A DNA stretch of 63,946 bases from an endosymbiont of Escarpia spicata. GTDB taxonomy: Bacteria > Pseudomonadota > Gammaproteobacteria > Chromatiales > Chromatiaceae. Where the stretch lies: assembly GCA_003349915.1 (NCBI GenBank), contig QFXE01000016.1, positions 1 through 63,946 on the forward strand. Reading direction: 5' to 3'. Shown in pieces: positions 30,391 through 38,981 of the stretch. Numbering within the stretch: position 1 is the first letter of the stretch; every line of letters begins with the position of its first letter. A program made the position numbers and the translations under genes. The notes beneath the pieces were generated by a model that did not search any database, was not told the DNA's origin, and saw only the letters and a list, made by a program, of their open reading frames with translations.

Positions 30391-32432
30391 TATTCTTTCA
30401 ATTCCCGCCGCATCTTCTCGATCAGATCCCGCCCCAGCGTACCGAGTCCGCTGCTGTCCGGGTTCTGGTGGCTTTCGACGTATTCGCGAATCTCGGCGAA
30501 ACGCCTGGCGGCCTGTTCGTTGTCCTTGAGACGGGGCATGCGTTCTCTGGCGATCTCGAAGGCGTCGAAATCAAGGGTCTTCATATCGAACCCTTTCATG
30601 CGTCTGACTGCCCGCATCATGGCGCGGTTGCGGAATCGGGTCAGGTCGTCGCTGGTAATCACCTCAAGGCCTTCCCGGCGGGCGGCGAACTCGGCGGCCT
30701 TTTTGATGCCGGCACGGACGAATTCGGGGGCGGATTTTACCCGTTCAAGCGCTTCAGGATTCCATTCAACGCCTGCCATCAGGGTATCCAGTACCTTGAT
30801 GACATCCTCGACGGCCACGCGTTGTGCACGGCGGCGTTTCACCTCTCTTTCCACTGCGGCTTCCATCGAGGGCTGGACGAAGAGGCTGACCTGGGGCCCG
30901 CGGTCGGACAGGGCTATTTTCAGCAGGTGCTCTGCTTCTTCATCCCAGGGGAAGGCGCGCCTGGGTTCGTCTTCATCCTCCAGGCGTTGCAGAAGCTTCA
31001 TGTTGACTTCCAGCCGCCCCTCGTTGCGCGCGACGTCTTCTGCCACCTGGCGGACGCCTTCCTGCAGGAAAGGGGGCATGGTGTCGAGATGGGTTTGTGC
31101 CTCAGACGTCCAGGGCAGGGGAGGCGCATCGCTGATGGGTTGCGCTCCTGCCTCGGCGATGGAACTGACGTTGCCTGGTGGACGGGAGGGCATGCTGTTT
31201 TTGAAGCGATTTTTCGCCAAAGTCGCCATATGTTCCGGGGTGACCACAGTTTCCCCCAGTTTCCGCACATGCTCTTCAGCCCGTTTGCGTACCATTTTGC
31301 GTAGAAAAGCGGGAACGCGGGAGAGCCGCTTTTCCGCTTCGGACGACCAGGACACATCATCGGTTATTGCGGGGACCAATGGCTGGATTATCGGCTTGCC
31401 TTCCGGCTGGTAGGAGCACCAGGGGTCTGCATCCATCAGGCTCCCGCCTAGGGCCTTGGGTCGCGCACGGCAGCCGGTGCAGAGTTGCTGGTACTCACAT
31501 TTGCCGCACTTGCCGCCCAGGTTAGGATGGGTAAGCTGGGCGAAGGTGGGGGAGTTATCCCAGATCTGCCAGAAAGGCGTCTCCCGGATAGTTCCCTCTT
31601 CATCTGGGATGTAGGGGCAGGCGGTGACGCCACCTTCCGGGGTGATGCGGCAGTAGTGAATGCCTGCAAGGCAGCCGCCGCCCTCGTATCCCTGGGCACG
31701 GGTCAAAGGGGATTCCGGGTCGAGCTGGTAGGCGATGCGCTTGTAGTGGGGTGCGCAGCGTGCGCGGATGATCAGGTCACTGGTGGCGGCTTGGGCCTCT
31801 ACCAGTTGTTTCAACACGGCTTCGTAACGTTGCGGGGTGATGTCGCTCATCGACTCGCCACGGCCGGTGCAGACCAGGAAGAAGATGTTCAGTACATGGG
31901 CGCCGGCGGCCCGGCTGAAGTCGATCATGCCCTGGACCTCGTGGGCATTCTGTTCGGTGACCGAGAAGTGGACCTGGAAAGGCAGATCGAACTTGCGGCA
32001 GGCCTCCATGCCGGCGAGGGTCTTCTCCCAACTGCCGGGGCAGCGCCGAAAGCCGTCGTGTTGGGCGGGGTCCAGGGAGTCGAGACTGATGCCCAAACCC
32101 ATGGCGCCTGCGGCCTTCAGCTGCTGCACCCGGCTTTCGTTGAGTAAAACACCGTTGGTGCCGACCACGATGGAGAGTCCCAGTGCACTGCCGTGGTTTA
32201 CCAGTTTCTCCAGATCCCGACGCAGCAGGGGTTCGCCGCCGGTGAGCACCACCATGGTCTCGTTGCTGCGGCTGGCGATCTCATCCAGCAGTCCCTCAAC
32301 CTCGTGGGTGGTGAGTTCATTCGAGCCTCCGCTATCCCTAGTTTCGGCGTCCATGTAGCAGTGGTCGCAGGCCAGGTTGCATCGGCGGGTGAGGTTGACT
32401 GCAAGAAGGAAGAGGTCGCTCCTACAAGTCAT
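30390..32432 (-). CDS. NirJ/AhbD-like radical SAM-SPASM protein with C-terminal PCP_red-type repeats
   Basis: A 680-residue protein. Residues about 10-370 are a radical SAM enzyme: the [4Fe-4S]/SAM cysteines are C18, C22 and C25 (CNLACDHC), GGEPLLR follows, and a SPASM-type cysteine cluster (GGCLAG, TACPY, CGKCEYQQLCTGCRA) ends the domain. FFLVCTGRGESMSDITPQRYE recalls NirJ and AhbD, which alter propionate side chains of tetrapyrroles. Residues about 395-640 hold about four repeats of a 45-50 residue unit (W, A, L, then VP.F.R...). These match the small 'protochlorophyllide reductase 57 kD' (PCP_red) domain. It starts two bases after the universal-stress gene. The substrate is unknown; a tetrapyrrole is inference. 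Confidence 0.85.
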   Translation of the reverse strand: MTCRSDLFLLAVNLTRRCNLACDHCYMDAETRDSGGSNELTTHEVEGLLDEIASRSNETMVVLTGGEPLLRRDLEKLVNHGSALGLSIVVGTNGVLLNESRVQQLKAAGAMGLGISLDSLDPAQHDGFRRCPGSWEKTLAGMEACRKFDLPFQVHFSVTEQNAHEVQGMIDFSRAAGAHVLNIFFLVCTGRGESMSDITPQRYEAVLKQLVEAQAATSDLIIRARCAPHYKRIAYQLDPESPLTRAQGYEGGGCLAGIHYCRITPEGGVTACPYIPDEEGTIRETPFWQIWDNSPTFAQLTHPNLGGKCGKCEYQQLCTGCRARPKALGGSLMDADPWCSYQPEGKPIIQPLVPAITDDVSWSSEAEKRLSRVPAFLRKMVRKRAEEHVRKLGETVVTPEHMATLAKNRFKNSMPSRPPGNVSSIAEAGAQPISDAPPLPWTSEAQTHLDTMPPFLQEGVRQVAEDVARNEGRLEVNMKLLQRLEDEDEPRRAFPWDEEAEHLLKIALSDRGPQVSLFVQPSMEAAVEREVKRRRAQRVAVEDVIKVLDTLMAGVEWNPEALERVKSAPEFVRAGIKKAAEFAARREGLEVITSDDLTRFRNRAMMRAVRRMKGFDMKTLDFDAFEIARERMPRLKDNEQAARRFAEIREYVESHQNPDSSGLGTLGRDLIEKMRRELKE

Positions 32433-32434
32433 GT

Positions 32435-34618
32435 TTAACCGCTCCTGCGATCATTCGGATCGAGGTGGAATACACCACGTTCGGCCCACTCAGCCTTCAC
32501 TGCGTCCACTGCATCGTGATCGACCCGGTCGAGTCCTTGCCGCCGGGTCCAGCCTTCGATCTCTTTCACCAGCATGCCCTGAACCATCTCAGGTGCCTTT
32601 GCAATGCGCTCACGGGCATCTTTGTTCCAGGGCATTGTCTCCTCTACGGTTGCTGAACCTTGAGTGAAGGTCTGCATGACCTGGCCCAGGAAGTCGGCGT
32701 CGATCTGTTTTATATCGCTCTGACCGGCAATGGTTTCGGCAGCTTTTACCGTCATGTCGCGGCAGTAGCCCGCGGGAACATTGGCGAGCATTGCTTCCGC
32801 ATCACTGTTCCAGACCAGCTTGGTTTCCGGGACAGCGGGTTTTAGCTCGGGTACGGGTTGCACCAGTTCGGCAAAGGGGCAAGCACTCTTTTTCTCTGTC
32901 GCCGGGGTCGAGGGTTGAGCATCGCCTTGCATTGCCGACGCCATAGCATCCCGGGCTTTTGCCAGACCCGCCTCGGCGGTTTGCAGGGAGATCTCACTGA
33001 GTCCCTGGTCACTGGCATAGGCTTCGATGCGCTGTTTTGATGCGTCCCGCATGAAACCTTCCGGAACCCGCATCAGACGGGCCAGTGCGGCGGCCTGCCA
33101 GTGAAGGGCCGAGGCAGAGTGTTCTTTACCTTGGCCCTCGGCCCTCGGCCCTTGGTCCTCGATAAAGGGGCGGATATGGTCAGCCGCCACGATTCGGTGA
33201 CCCTCCCCCCGTGCCTTCTTCTCCGCCCGCATGCTCAGGTTGCCCCGCAGACTGAGGTCATCCACCGTGAGCAGCAACTGTTTGGCCTGGTCGTCCCAAC
33301 GCATGACCTCTTCGGTAGGGGGTTTGCGTTTAAGCTCACCATTATCGTAGGCCTCGACGATCTCGGACATTGCCTGTTCGGCGTGTCCCGGCATCAGCTG
33401 GGCGGTAGCCTCTTCAACGATGCTTTCGGTGATGACCGTATGGCCGTGCTCCTGGGCGTAGCGCAGGATCGCCATGCGTGCCATATTGCGTACGAAGGAG
33501 GGAACACGCTCCATGCGGAGCTCGGCTTCATTCGTCCATGAGGTGGTGACCTCGGCGATGCGCTCCACCGGTGGACGGTACTCCCGCTGGCTCAACAATG
33601 CGGCGCAATCCACGTCGTGGAGCAGGGCCTCGGCATTGCCGCCGATATCGAGTTCGTCGTCGGCGTGGATGCCGAGCTTGCCGATCACCAGCAGTGAGGG
33701 CTGCTCCAGTTTCAGATAACGGTTGATGACGTCATGTGGCTTGCCGTCGAGCAGTTTGATCTCCACTGGCATGCCTTGGTCGGCAGCGATGTTCCGCGCC
33801 ACTTCGAGATGGCCCTGGTAGATCTTCGCCAGACCGGAGTCGATGATCTCTTCGTGCAGTTTCTCCTGCTCCTGGAAACGGAACACCTTGCCTGCCTCCT
33901 CGGAGAGCACACCTGCGATACGATTGAAGGCAACATAGTGGTAGTAAGGATCGAAGGCGGAGATCACCTTCACCGGTACATCCCACTCCTTGCTCAGGGC
34001 GAGGGCGGTGAGCAGGCCGCCGTAGGAACGGGTGGAACCGTCCACTGCGACAACGATGGGGCCTTTTTTGATGGACTTTTGAGGATCCTTGATGACCAGC
34101 ATGTCGATGTCGCAACGTCTTGCGACGCGCTGGCAAACAGTGCCGAGCCGGCTGCCCTTGACGGCGCCCAGGCCCAGTGCACCCATTACCAGCAGGTCGT
34201 AGTCCCCGCTGTTGGTCTCACGTACCAGCTCCCGGTAGTTCTTGCCTTCCAGGGCGCGGCGTTTGAGTTCGATGTCCTGTTTTAACGTCTCCTTTTCCAC
34301 CTGGTCCATGTAAGAATCGGTGATGATAGAGAGGCCCCGTGTGATCAGGTCGTCATGCACGTCCCGCTGACGTTCCAGCTCCTCTTCTTCGCGAAACTGT
34401 TCCGGCAGACCTCCCTCCATCTGGCGGAAACGCACATCGTGCAGTTTGGCCGCATAGACGTGGGCGGCAGTCAGAGCGCTGTTCCAGATGCCAGCCAGAC
34501 TAACCGCCTCGGCAATGCTGCGGTTTGAATGGTCGGAAGAGTCCACTGCGAGGAGGATGGAGTCGTAGGTGGGCAATGTTACTGGTGCAGAGGAGCTGGC
34601 TTGAGTTTGTGCGGACAT
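32435..34618 (-). CDS. Tandem universal stress protein with about five PCP_red-type repeats
   Basis: A 727-residue protein. Two Usp domains (about residues 17-170 and 170-320) have the fold's SILLAVDSSDHS and PIVVAVDGSTRS starts and nucleotide-loop regions (VMGALGLGAVKGSRLG; VIGKLGIHA). The C-terminal half contains about five W...A...L..VP.F/M repeats similar to the PCP_red domain, separated by low-complexity linkers (about 480 and 560-600). This architecture is unusual and is shared with the radical SAM protein two bases downstream, so the two probably bind the same partner or cofactor. Not a housekeeping UspA. Confidence 0.82.
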   Translation of the reverse strand: MSAQTQASSSAPVTLPTYDSILLAVDSSDHSNRSIAEAVSLAGIWNSALTAAHVYAAKLHDVRFRQMEGGLPEQFREEEELERQRDVHDDLITRGLSIITDSYMDQVEKETLKQDIELKRRALEGKNYRELVRETNSGDYDLLVMGALGLGAVKGSRLGTVCQRVARRCDIDMLVIKDPQKSIKKGPIVVAVDGSTRSYGGLLTALALSKEWDVPVKVISAFDPYYHYVAFNRIAGVLSEEAGKVFRFQEQEKLHEEIIDSGLAKIYQGHLEVARNIAADQGMPVEIKLLDGKPHDVINRYLKLEQPSLLVIGKLGIHADDELDIGGNAEALLHDVDCAALLSQREYRPPVERIAEVTTSWTNEAELRMERVPSFVRNMARMAILRYAQEHGHTVITESIVEEATAQLMPGHAEQAMSEIVEAYDNGELKRKPPTEEVMRWDDQAKQLLLTVDDLSLRGNLSMRAEKKARGEGHRIVAADHIRPFIEDQGPRAEGQGKEHSASALHWQAAALARLMRVPEGFMRDASKQRIEAYASDQGLSEISLQTAEAGLAKARDAMASAMQGDAQPSTPATEKKSACPFAELVQPVPELKPAVPETKLVWNSDAEAMLANVPAGYCRDMTVKAAETIAGQSDIKQIDADFLGQVMQTFTQGSATVEETMPWNKDARERIAKAPEMVQGMLVKEIEGWTRRQGLDRVDHDAVDAVKAEWAERGVFHLDPNDRRSG

Positions 34619-34630
34619 AGATAAAAAGGA

Positions 34631-34678
34631 GGCAGGTTACAGGTCGCAGGATTCAGGATGTGTCACCTGTAACCTGCC
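34631..34678. repeat. 14-base inverted repeat between two genes of the minus-strand operon
   Basis: ggcaggttacaggt (34631-34644) and acctgtaacctgcc (34665-34678) are exact complements with a 20-base loop. It lies between the 38-residue ORF and the Usp gene and may tune downstream expression or mark a repeat insertion. Confidence 0.85.
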
Positions 34679-34683
34679 ACCTT

Positions 34684-34800
34684 TCAGTTATTAAGAAACC
34701 AGTAGACGACGATGGCTCCGATCACCAATGCATTGATGATCCCGGCAACGATGGCGAGATAGTCGAGCGGCGCCAGGTTCAGCCGTTTTGAAAATGTCAT
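34684..34800 (-). CDS. 38-residue single-span membrane peptide
   Basis: Read on the minus strand from ATG 34798-34800: begins MTFSKRLNLAPLDYLAI and ends WFLNN. There is one hydrophobic helix (about residues 13-35), positive N terminus, and a good ribosome site (GGAG seven or eight bases upstream). It lies between the cupredoxin-like gene and the Usp gene, in the same direction. Tiny single-span proteins are typical accessory subunits of membrane oxidases (CydX/CcoQ-like role). No sequence family recognised, so the role is inference. Confidence 0.65.
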   Translation of the reverse strand: MTFSKRLNLAPLDYLAIVAGIINALVIGAIVVYWFLNN

Positions 34801-34857
34801 AGTCCGGTCTCCATGGGAGACTGCCGGAATAGGTTATCCGACAGTCTCCCCAAGGTT

Positions 34858-35589
34858 TTACTTGAAGGTGAAGTCCGCGTTGGCGGTGCCGCCGGCGGTA
34901 ACCTCAACCTTGGATTTCAGGTCCTTCAGGGTGCCGTGCCAGGCCTTGATGGTGTATTTGCCCGGGGGTACATTGTCGATACTGAAAGTGCCGTCTTCCG
35001 CTACCTTGGCGTAGTAGGGGTTCTTGGCGACGAAGACGAAACCATGCATGAAATCATGTGCGTCACACTCAACCTTCATGGCGGATCCGCGTTTCAGCTT
35101 GACCGTTTTGGTGACGGTGTTGGGTTCGGGCTGACTTACGTTGAAGACGGTTTTCTTGGTGCGTCCGATGATCTCGTAGGTGTGGATATTATGCAGGATA
35201 GGATCCTGATTGACGGCTGCGATCTTGGTTTCGTTCTTCATTACCTGCAGGAAGGGTTTGAACTCACAACCCTTCTGATCCAGGACTGCATTGGAGATCG
35301 AGGCGTCGAAGGCCTTGCCTGTTTTGACCTTGTCCAGATAGACAACTGTGTCCATCAGTGAGCCGTTGTTGACTCGAACGTAGTCGATCTCGCGAGTGCC
35401 TGTGCCGCAGACATCGTTGTCTTTGGAAATCTTGTAGGTTTTGGGTGCTTTGTCCTTACCGGCAAAACTCACTTTGCCGGTGATGGTACCGCCGTTGCTG
35501 ACGGAGACCTCTTTGTATTTAGCGGCCTGTCCAGCGACAGGCAGGGCGCAGAGGCCGGCCAGACTGAGGGCGATGATCAACTTCTTCAT
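34858..35589 (-). CDS. Periplasmic cupredoxin-like protein with carboxypeptidase-regulatory-like fold
   Basis: A 243-residue exported protein: signal peptide at 1-22 (ends GQAA), beta-rich body, and a copper-site-like pattern H133/H136 (ILHNIHTY) and C175, H178, M181/H182 (ECDAHDFMHGF). The end (GTFSIDNVPPGKYTIKAWHG) is a carboxypeptidase-regulatory-like/transthyretin motif. Relatives are often labelled 'methylamine utilization protein'. It may carry electrons to or from the cytochromes across the divergent promoter region. Strong ribosome site AGGAGAG. Confidence 0.78.
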   Translation of the reverse strand: MKKLIIALSLAGLCALPVAGQAAKYKEVSVSNGGTITGKVSFAGKDKAPKTYKISKDNDVCGTGTREIDYVRVNNGSLMDTVVYLDKVKTGKAFDASISNAVLDQKGCEFKPFLQVMKNETKIAAVNQDPILHNIHTYEIIGRTKKTVFNVSQPEPNTVTKTVKLKRGSAMKVECDAHDFMHGFVFVAKNPYYAKVAEDGTFSIDNVPPGKYTIKAWHGTLKDLKSKVEVTAGGTANADFTFK

Positions 35590-35658
35590 TGTGCTGACTC
35601 TCCTAGTGTTAAACAGCGATGTGACATTACTCGCTCGGTGTTATAGAAAAAATGCAAC

Positions 35659-38088
35659 TCAAGCCGCCTGTTGCGACCGGTCGTTGGAGGATATAAACAG
35701 CTCTTCGAGCATCTCGATGACAAACCGGCGTTCAGCGCTTGAATCGACAGTTTCCAGTTGGCTGAGCAGCCTCTCGGCGCTGCCTTGGATATCGACGGAA
35801 CGCAGCAGTTTGCCGATATTCCGGGCTTGGGCTCCGGCACCGAGAAAACCTGTGTCGATTAACTGCTCCACTATCTCGGTTTTGGACTCGCCGAGTCCCT
35901 CAAGGTTCAGTAACTGAACGATGCCTTTGGCCGCAGCCATCCGCACACTGAATTCCGTATCCTCCAGAGCACTGCTGAGTTTGCGCAGGATGGTTTTGGG
36001 GGAGACGGGTTTGACCACCATGTGGCCGGCTTTTTCGGGGTCGTCACCGCTGATGCTCAATTCAACCAAAGCGGAGATGGCTTCGGTACGCAAGGTAGTC
36101 TGTGGGTCATTCAGGACGTCAAGTAGCGGCAGCATGGCTGCCTTGTTGTGCAGCAGACCCATTGCGCGGGCACAGGCCACTCTTTGGTCTTCGTCGCCAA
36201 GACCCAACTGGGTTGTCAGGGAGCCGAAGGCGTTCATCAGGCTCCCAAGTCCGGGGTGCAGGCGCGCGGTTTCCGCGATGGCCAGTGCGGCTTCATAACG
36301 CAGTACGCCATTATCCGCGTTGAGGGCCTGGATCAGTCCTGCTGCCGAGGCATCGTCGGTATTACCGATGAGCACGCGCACACCGAGGCGGCGGACATCG
36401 TCTTCGATGCTGATCTTGCGACGGCCGCGGGTCATCCGTTCGCCGACGCGCTTGTTCTCTTCCACGACCTCAAGGAAATCCTCGATCTCCTGTTCGAACT
36501 CGACCTCGGGTTCCGGCAGTGCCTCGTGGACTCCGAAGGTAACCTCCGCATTGTCCAGGGCGATGGCATCGAGGGTGGAGACTGCAGCATTTACTTCGCC
36601 AGGCTCCACAGAGCGGCCAGGGACCTCCGGCAGCACCAGGGATTCGCTATCTGCCAACTCGGTTCCCGTCTCCGCATTTAGAACATCGGGTGTCTCGGTT
36701 ACGGTATCTTCGGCTTTGCGATCCTGCTCTTTTATCGGAGTGGGATCGAACTCCACTGCCTGACTGACCTTCTGCGGTGTTTCCTGTGGTGAGAGTTCCA
36801 GTTCGCCGGCGATGACAGCAAGCACGATGTCGAGGGGACGTTGCAATGCTTCTGTTGTCTCTTCCTCAGTTGTCGGGATGGCGTCGAGCGCCGTCAAGGC
36901 GTCGAGGGCGGCAAGGCGTACCGGTTGTTCCTTGTCGGCGATCGCCTCCTTGAGCAGATCGATGGTGTCGGCGTTGAGTATGCCGATATGGCCTATGGCA
37001 AGGGTGGCCTGCCGTCGAACCATACTGTATAGATTTTTGTTACGCACGGTGGCGATAAGCGTGTCCAGCGAAGCCGGGTCTCCATTGACACCCAAAAGGT
37101 CACAGGCAGATGCTGCAGTGTCATAGATTTTGTCCGTGAGTGAGTCCGCCACCGCAGCGAGGCTCTCTTCATCCAGGGATCGGGGCTGGATCAAACTGCT
37201 CAGTGTGGTGGCGACGATTGCACGTACCAGACTGCTGGGGTCGCTGAGTAGGGGAGTGATCTCGGCGATAATGTCCATATCGGCAGAGCTGGATTTCGTC
37301 AGGCGGTTGCAGGCTTCTATGGCCGCAGAGCGAACATCGTCTTCAGGGTCTCGCAGCAGCAGGAGCAGAGCGGGCAGATAACGATGGGCATCGATATCGG
37401 CCAGGGCTGTGGCAGCGGCCGCACGGACTTCCGGTGATTCGTCGCGCAGGGCCTGCCCCAGGGCTTTGGTGACCTCGGGGTTACCTGAATGTCCCAATGC
37501 ACGGGCGGCACGGCGGCGTTGCATGATGGAACCGTTCGCCAGCAGTTCGAGTAGCGCGGTGATGCCGCTCTCTTTGATATTGGCCAGGGCAGCGAAAATT
37601 TCCGGGTCGATGTCCTGGGATGTTTCATCCTCCATGATCTGCAGCAGGGTGCCGGTGGCATCTTCGACGCCGAAATTCCCCAAGGCCTCAACCGCAGCGA
37701 GTTGTATGTCCCACCATCTATCCCAATCGTCTTCCCATTCGATTCTATCGGGTCGATCTACCGCAACCTTTTTCAGGATGGTGACTGCGTCCTCTGAGCC
37801 GAGTTGGCCCAGGGCAGTGGTCACAGCGGTACAGACTTCACCGCTCTCTTCGTTCTCCAGGGATTTAATCAGTGCCGGTACAGCCTGCTGGTCACCGATC
37901 CTTCCCAATGCTTCGGCGGCATCCACGCAGGCATCTATGTCCTCATCCGTCAGCTGTTTGATCAGGGCCTCCACGGCACTTCTGCTGCCCAGGGTTCCCA
38001 GGGTGCGGGCGGCATAGCAGCGGTCCGCCTCATCACCTGTCTTGAGGAGGTCTGTCAGAGACTGTTCGGTCTTTTCTTTCATATTCAT
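35659..38088 (-). CDS. Large HEAT/PBS-lyase-type repeat protein
   Basis: An 809-residue cytoplasmic protein made of helical HEAT repeats, about eleven in residues 5-420 (AARTLGTLGSRSAVEALIKQL; AAEALGRIGDQQAVPALIKSL and so on) and four to five more in 580-790. An acidic, low-complexity linker (about 430-560) separates the blocks. No signal peptide. HEAT repeats of this E/Z type occur in bilin lyases and in assembly scaffolds. As first gene of the minus-strand set, opposite the bd-like operon, it probably aids assembly of the cytochrome complex; this is inference. Start is ATG 38088, with an in-frame ATG two codons on. Confidence 0.85.
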   Translation of the reverse strand: MNMKEKTEQSLTDLLKTGDEADRCYAARTLGTLGSRSAVEALIKQLTDEDIDACVDAAEALGRIGDQQAVPALIKSLENEESGEVCTAVTTALGQLGSEDAVTILKKVAVDRPDRIEWEDDWDRWWDIQLAAVEALGNFGVEDATGTLLQIMEDETSQDIDPEIFAALANIKESGITALLELLANGSIMQRRRAARALGHSGNPEVTKALGQALRDESPEVRAAAATALADIDAHRYLPALLLLLRDPEDDVRSAAIEACNRLTKSSSADMDIIAEITPLLSDPSSLVRAIVATTLSSLIQPRSLDEESLAAVADSLTDKIYDTAASACDLLGVNGDPASLDTLIATVRNKNLYSMVRRQATLAIGHIGILNADTIDLLKEAIADKEQPVRLAALDALTALDAIPTTEEETTEALQRPLDIVLAVIAGELELSPQETPQKVSQAVEFDPTPIKEQDRKAEDTVTETPDVLNAETGTELADSESLVLPEVPGRSVEPGEVNAAVSTLDAIALDNAEVTFGVHEALPEPEVEFEQEIEDFLEVVEENKRVGERMTRGRRKISIEDDVRRLGVRVLIGNTDDASAAGLIQALNADNGVLRYEAALAIAETARLHPGLGSLMNAFGSLTTQLGLGDEDQRVACARAMGLLHNKAAMLPLLDVLNDPQTTLRTEAISALVELSISGDDPEKAGHMVVKPVSPKTILRKLSSALEDTEFSVRMAAAKGIVQLLNLEGLGESKTEIVEQLIDTGFLGAGAQARNIGKLLRSVDIQGSAERLLSQLETVDSSAERRFVIEMLEELFISSNDRSQQAA

Positions 38089-38124
38089 CGAATACCCGTC
38101 TGGGATGGAGATCCCCCTATGCGA

Positions 38125-38141
38125 AGCAAGAGCTGTACCAA
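38125..38141 (-). promoter_or_regulatory. sigma54 (-24/-12) promoter candidate for the HEAT-protein operon
   Basis: Minus-strand sequence TTGGTACAGCTCTTGCT matches the sigma54 consensus YTGGCACGRNNNTTGCW at all but two specified positions and has the exact GG-N10-GC spacing. The predicted start lies about 26 bases before the HEAT gene ATG, normal geometry. Confidence 0.65.
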
Positions 38142-38557
38142 CATGAGCCGATCCTTAACTGTCTGAGTTAGCGCTGGAATTGTGATGGATGAAAAATGAA
38201 GACTAAACGATACGTTCAAACAGGTCTAATAACGCAGGCATGATTGAACACTTTGTGCTGTTTTGGGTGATATCCCCTGTTCCACATTGGTTTTATGAGG
38301 GGGAACAAGAGATTATTAGGATTGGCGTTTACGCATGAGGGGGTTGAAACGAATGGTACATACCGGTTTTATTGAGTGAAAGAAATGTTCAGATTGTTTA
38401 GTGAGACTCCTTAATGGAAATAGTAAAAATCGAAGCGGCCTGTACGGCCAGTGCTTGGCCGCGTACCGCCAATTCATGGAATGAATACAAGGGATTAGGG
38501 TTGTATGAATCTGCAGGGTAAATCCGGACCATTATCGGTCCGGCTTGTGGTTGCCAC
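38142..38557. other. Divergent regulatory region, no gene seen
   Basis: About 400 bases between two back-to-back sigma54-type promoters. It contains several short inverted repeats that could be activator sites, such as ccggacc/ggtccgg (38524-38543), attcat/atgaat (38473-38487), and tgttcc/ggaaca around 38278-38309. A 65-residue minus-strand frame (38398-38595) is not convincing as a gene. Confidence 0.5.
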
Positions 38558-38574
38558 TTGGCCTGGATTTTGCA
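38558..38574 (+). promoter_or_regulatory. sigma54 (-24/-12) promoter candidate for the bd-like/cytochrome operon
   Basis: TTGGCCTGGATTTTGCA matches the sigma54 consensus except at two positions, with GG at 38560-38561 and GC at 38572-38573 (ten bases between). The predicted start is near 38585, about 40 bases before the first small gene. The first eight bases are identical to the candidate at 45206. Confidence 0.72.
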
Positions 38575-38626
38575 ATCAGTGCCTGGAATAAGCACTTTTC
38601 ATCAATTGCGGCCAAAGGTGCAGCTA

Positions 38627-38794
38627 ATGTCCGATCCAGAGAAAATCAACGAATCTGAAAGAAAGGAGGGCACAGATGTGTCCGTGCACTCCAATTGGGG
38701 GCCGAAGCTGTTTGTTGGGGTGCTGATCGGTATCCTGCTGTTTTTCTACTGGTTGCTGATCTACTCGGGCGGCGTCACAGTGCATCACGGTTAA
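38627..38794 (+). CDS. 55-residue single-span membrane protein
   Basis: MSDPEKINESERKEGTDV start, then one helix (about residues 27-48, FVGVLIGILLFFYWLLIYSGG) and a short HH tail. The frame is open earlier, but the ATG at 38627 falls downstream of the sigma54 start and fits. First gene of the bd-like operon; likely a small structural subunit. Confidence 0.72.
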   Translation: MSDPEKINESERKEGTDVSVHSNWGPKLFVGVLIGILLFFYWLLIYSGGVTVHHG

Positions 38795-38805
38795 AGGGTG
38801 GAAAA

Positions 38806-38958
38806 ATGAGTGAAGAAAATAAGATTGGTGGTGCGGCACTGCTGGTCATCTGGATTGCTGCGCTGGCCATCTCCCTGGTGGCATTCTACGGCCTGGATCA
38901 TCTGATTATGAACATGCAGGGGCTGCCCCTGAATGCTGACCTGACCCCGGCGGGTTGA
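38806..38958 (+). CDS. 50-residue single-span membrane protein
   Basis: MSEENKIGGAALLVIWIA start with one helix at about 9-28 and a short tail ending TPAG. It starts 12 bases after the preceding small gene and ends 24 bases before the bd-like gene, so the three are clearly one unit. The longer upstream frame overlaps its neighbour and is rejected. Confidence 0.72.
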   Translation: MSEENKIGGAALLVIWIAALAISLVAFYGLDHLIMNMQGLPLNADLTPAG

Positions 38959-38981
38959 ACGGGTAGGGGAGAGAGAAAAAG

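Noticed and set aside
38398-38595. 65-residue minus-strand frame in the divergent promoter region
   Set aside because: It overlaps a sigma54-type promoter, has no ribosome site and no recognisable features.
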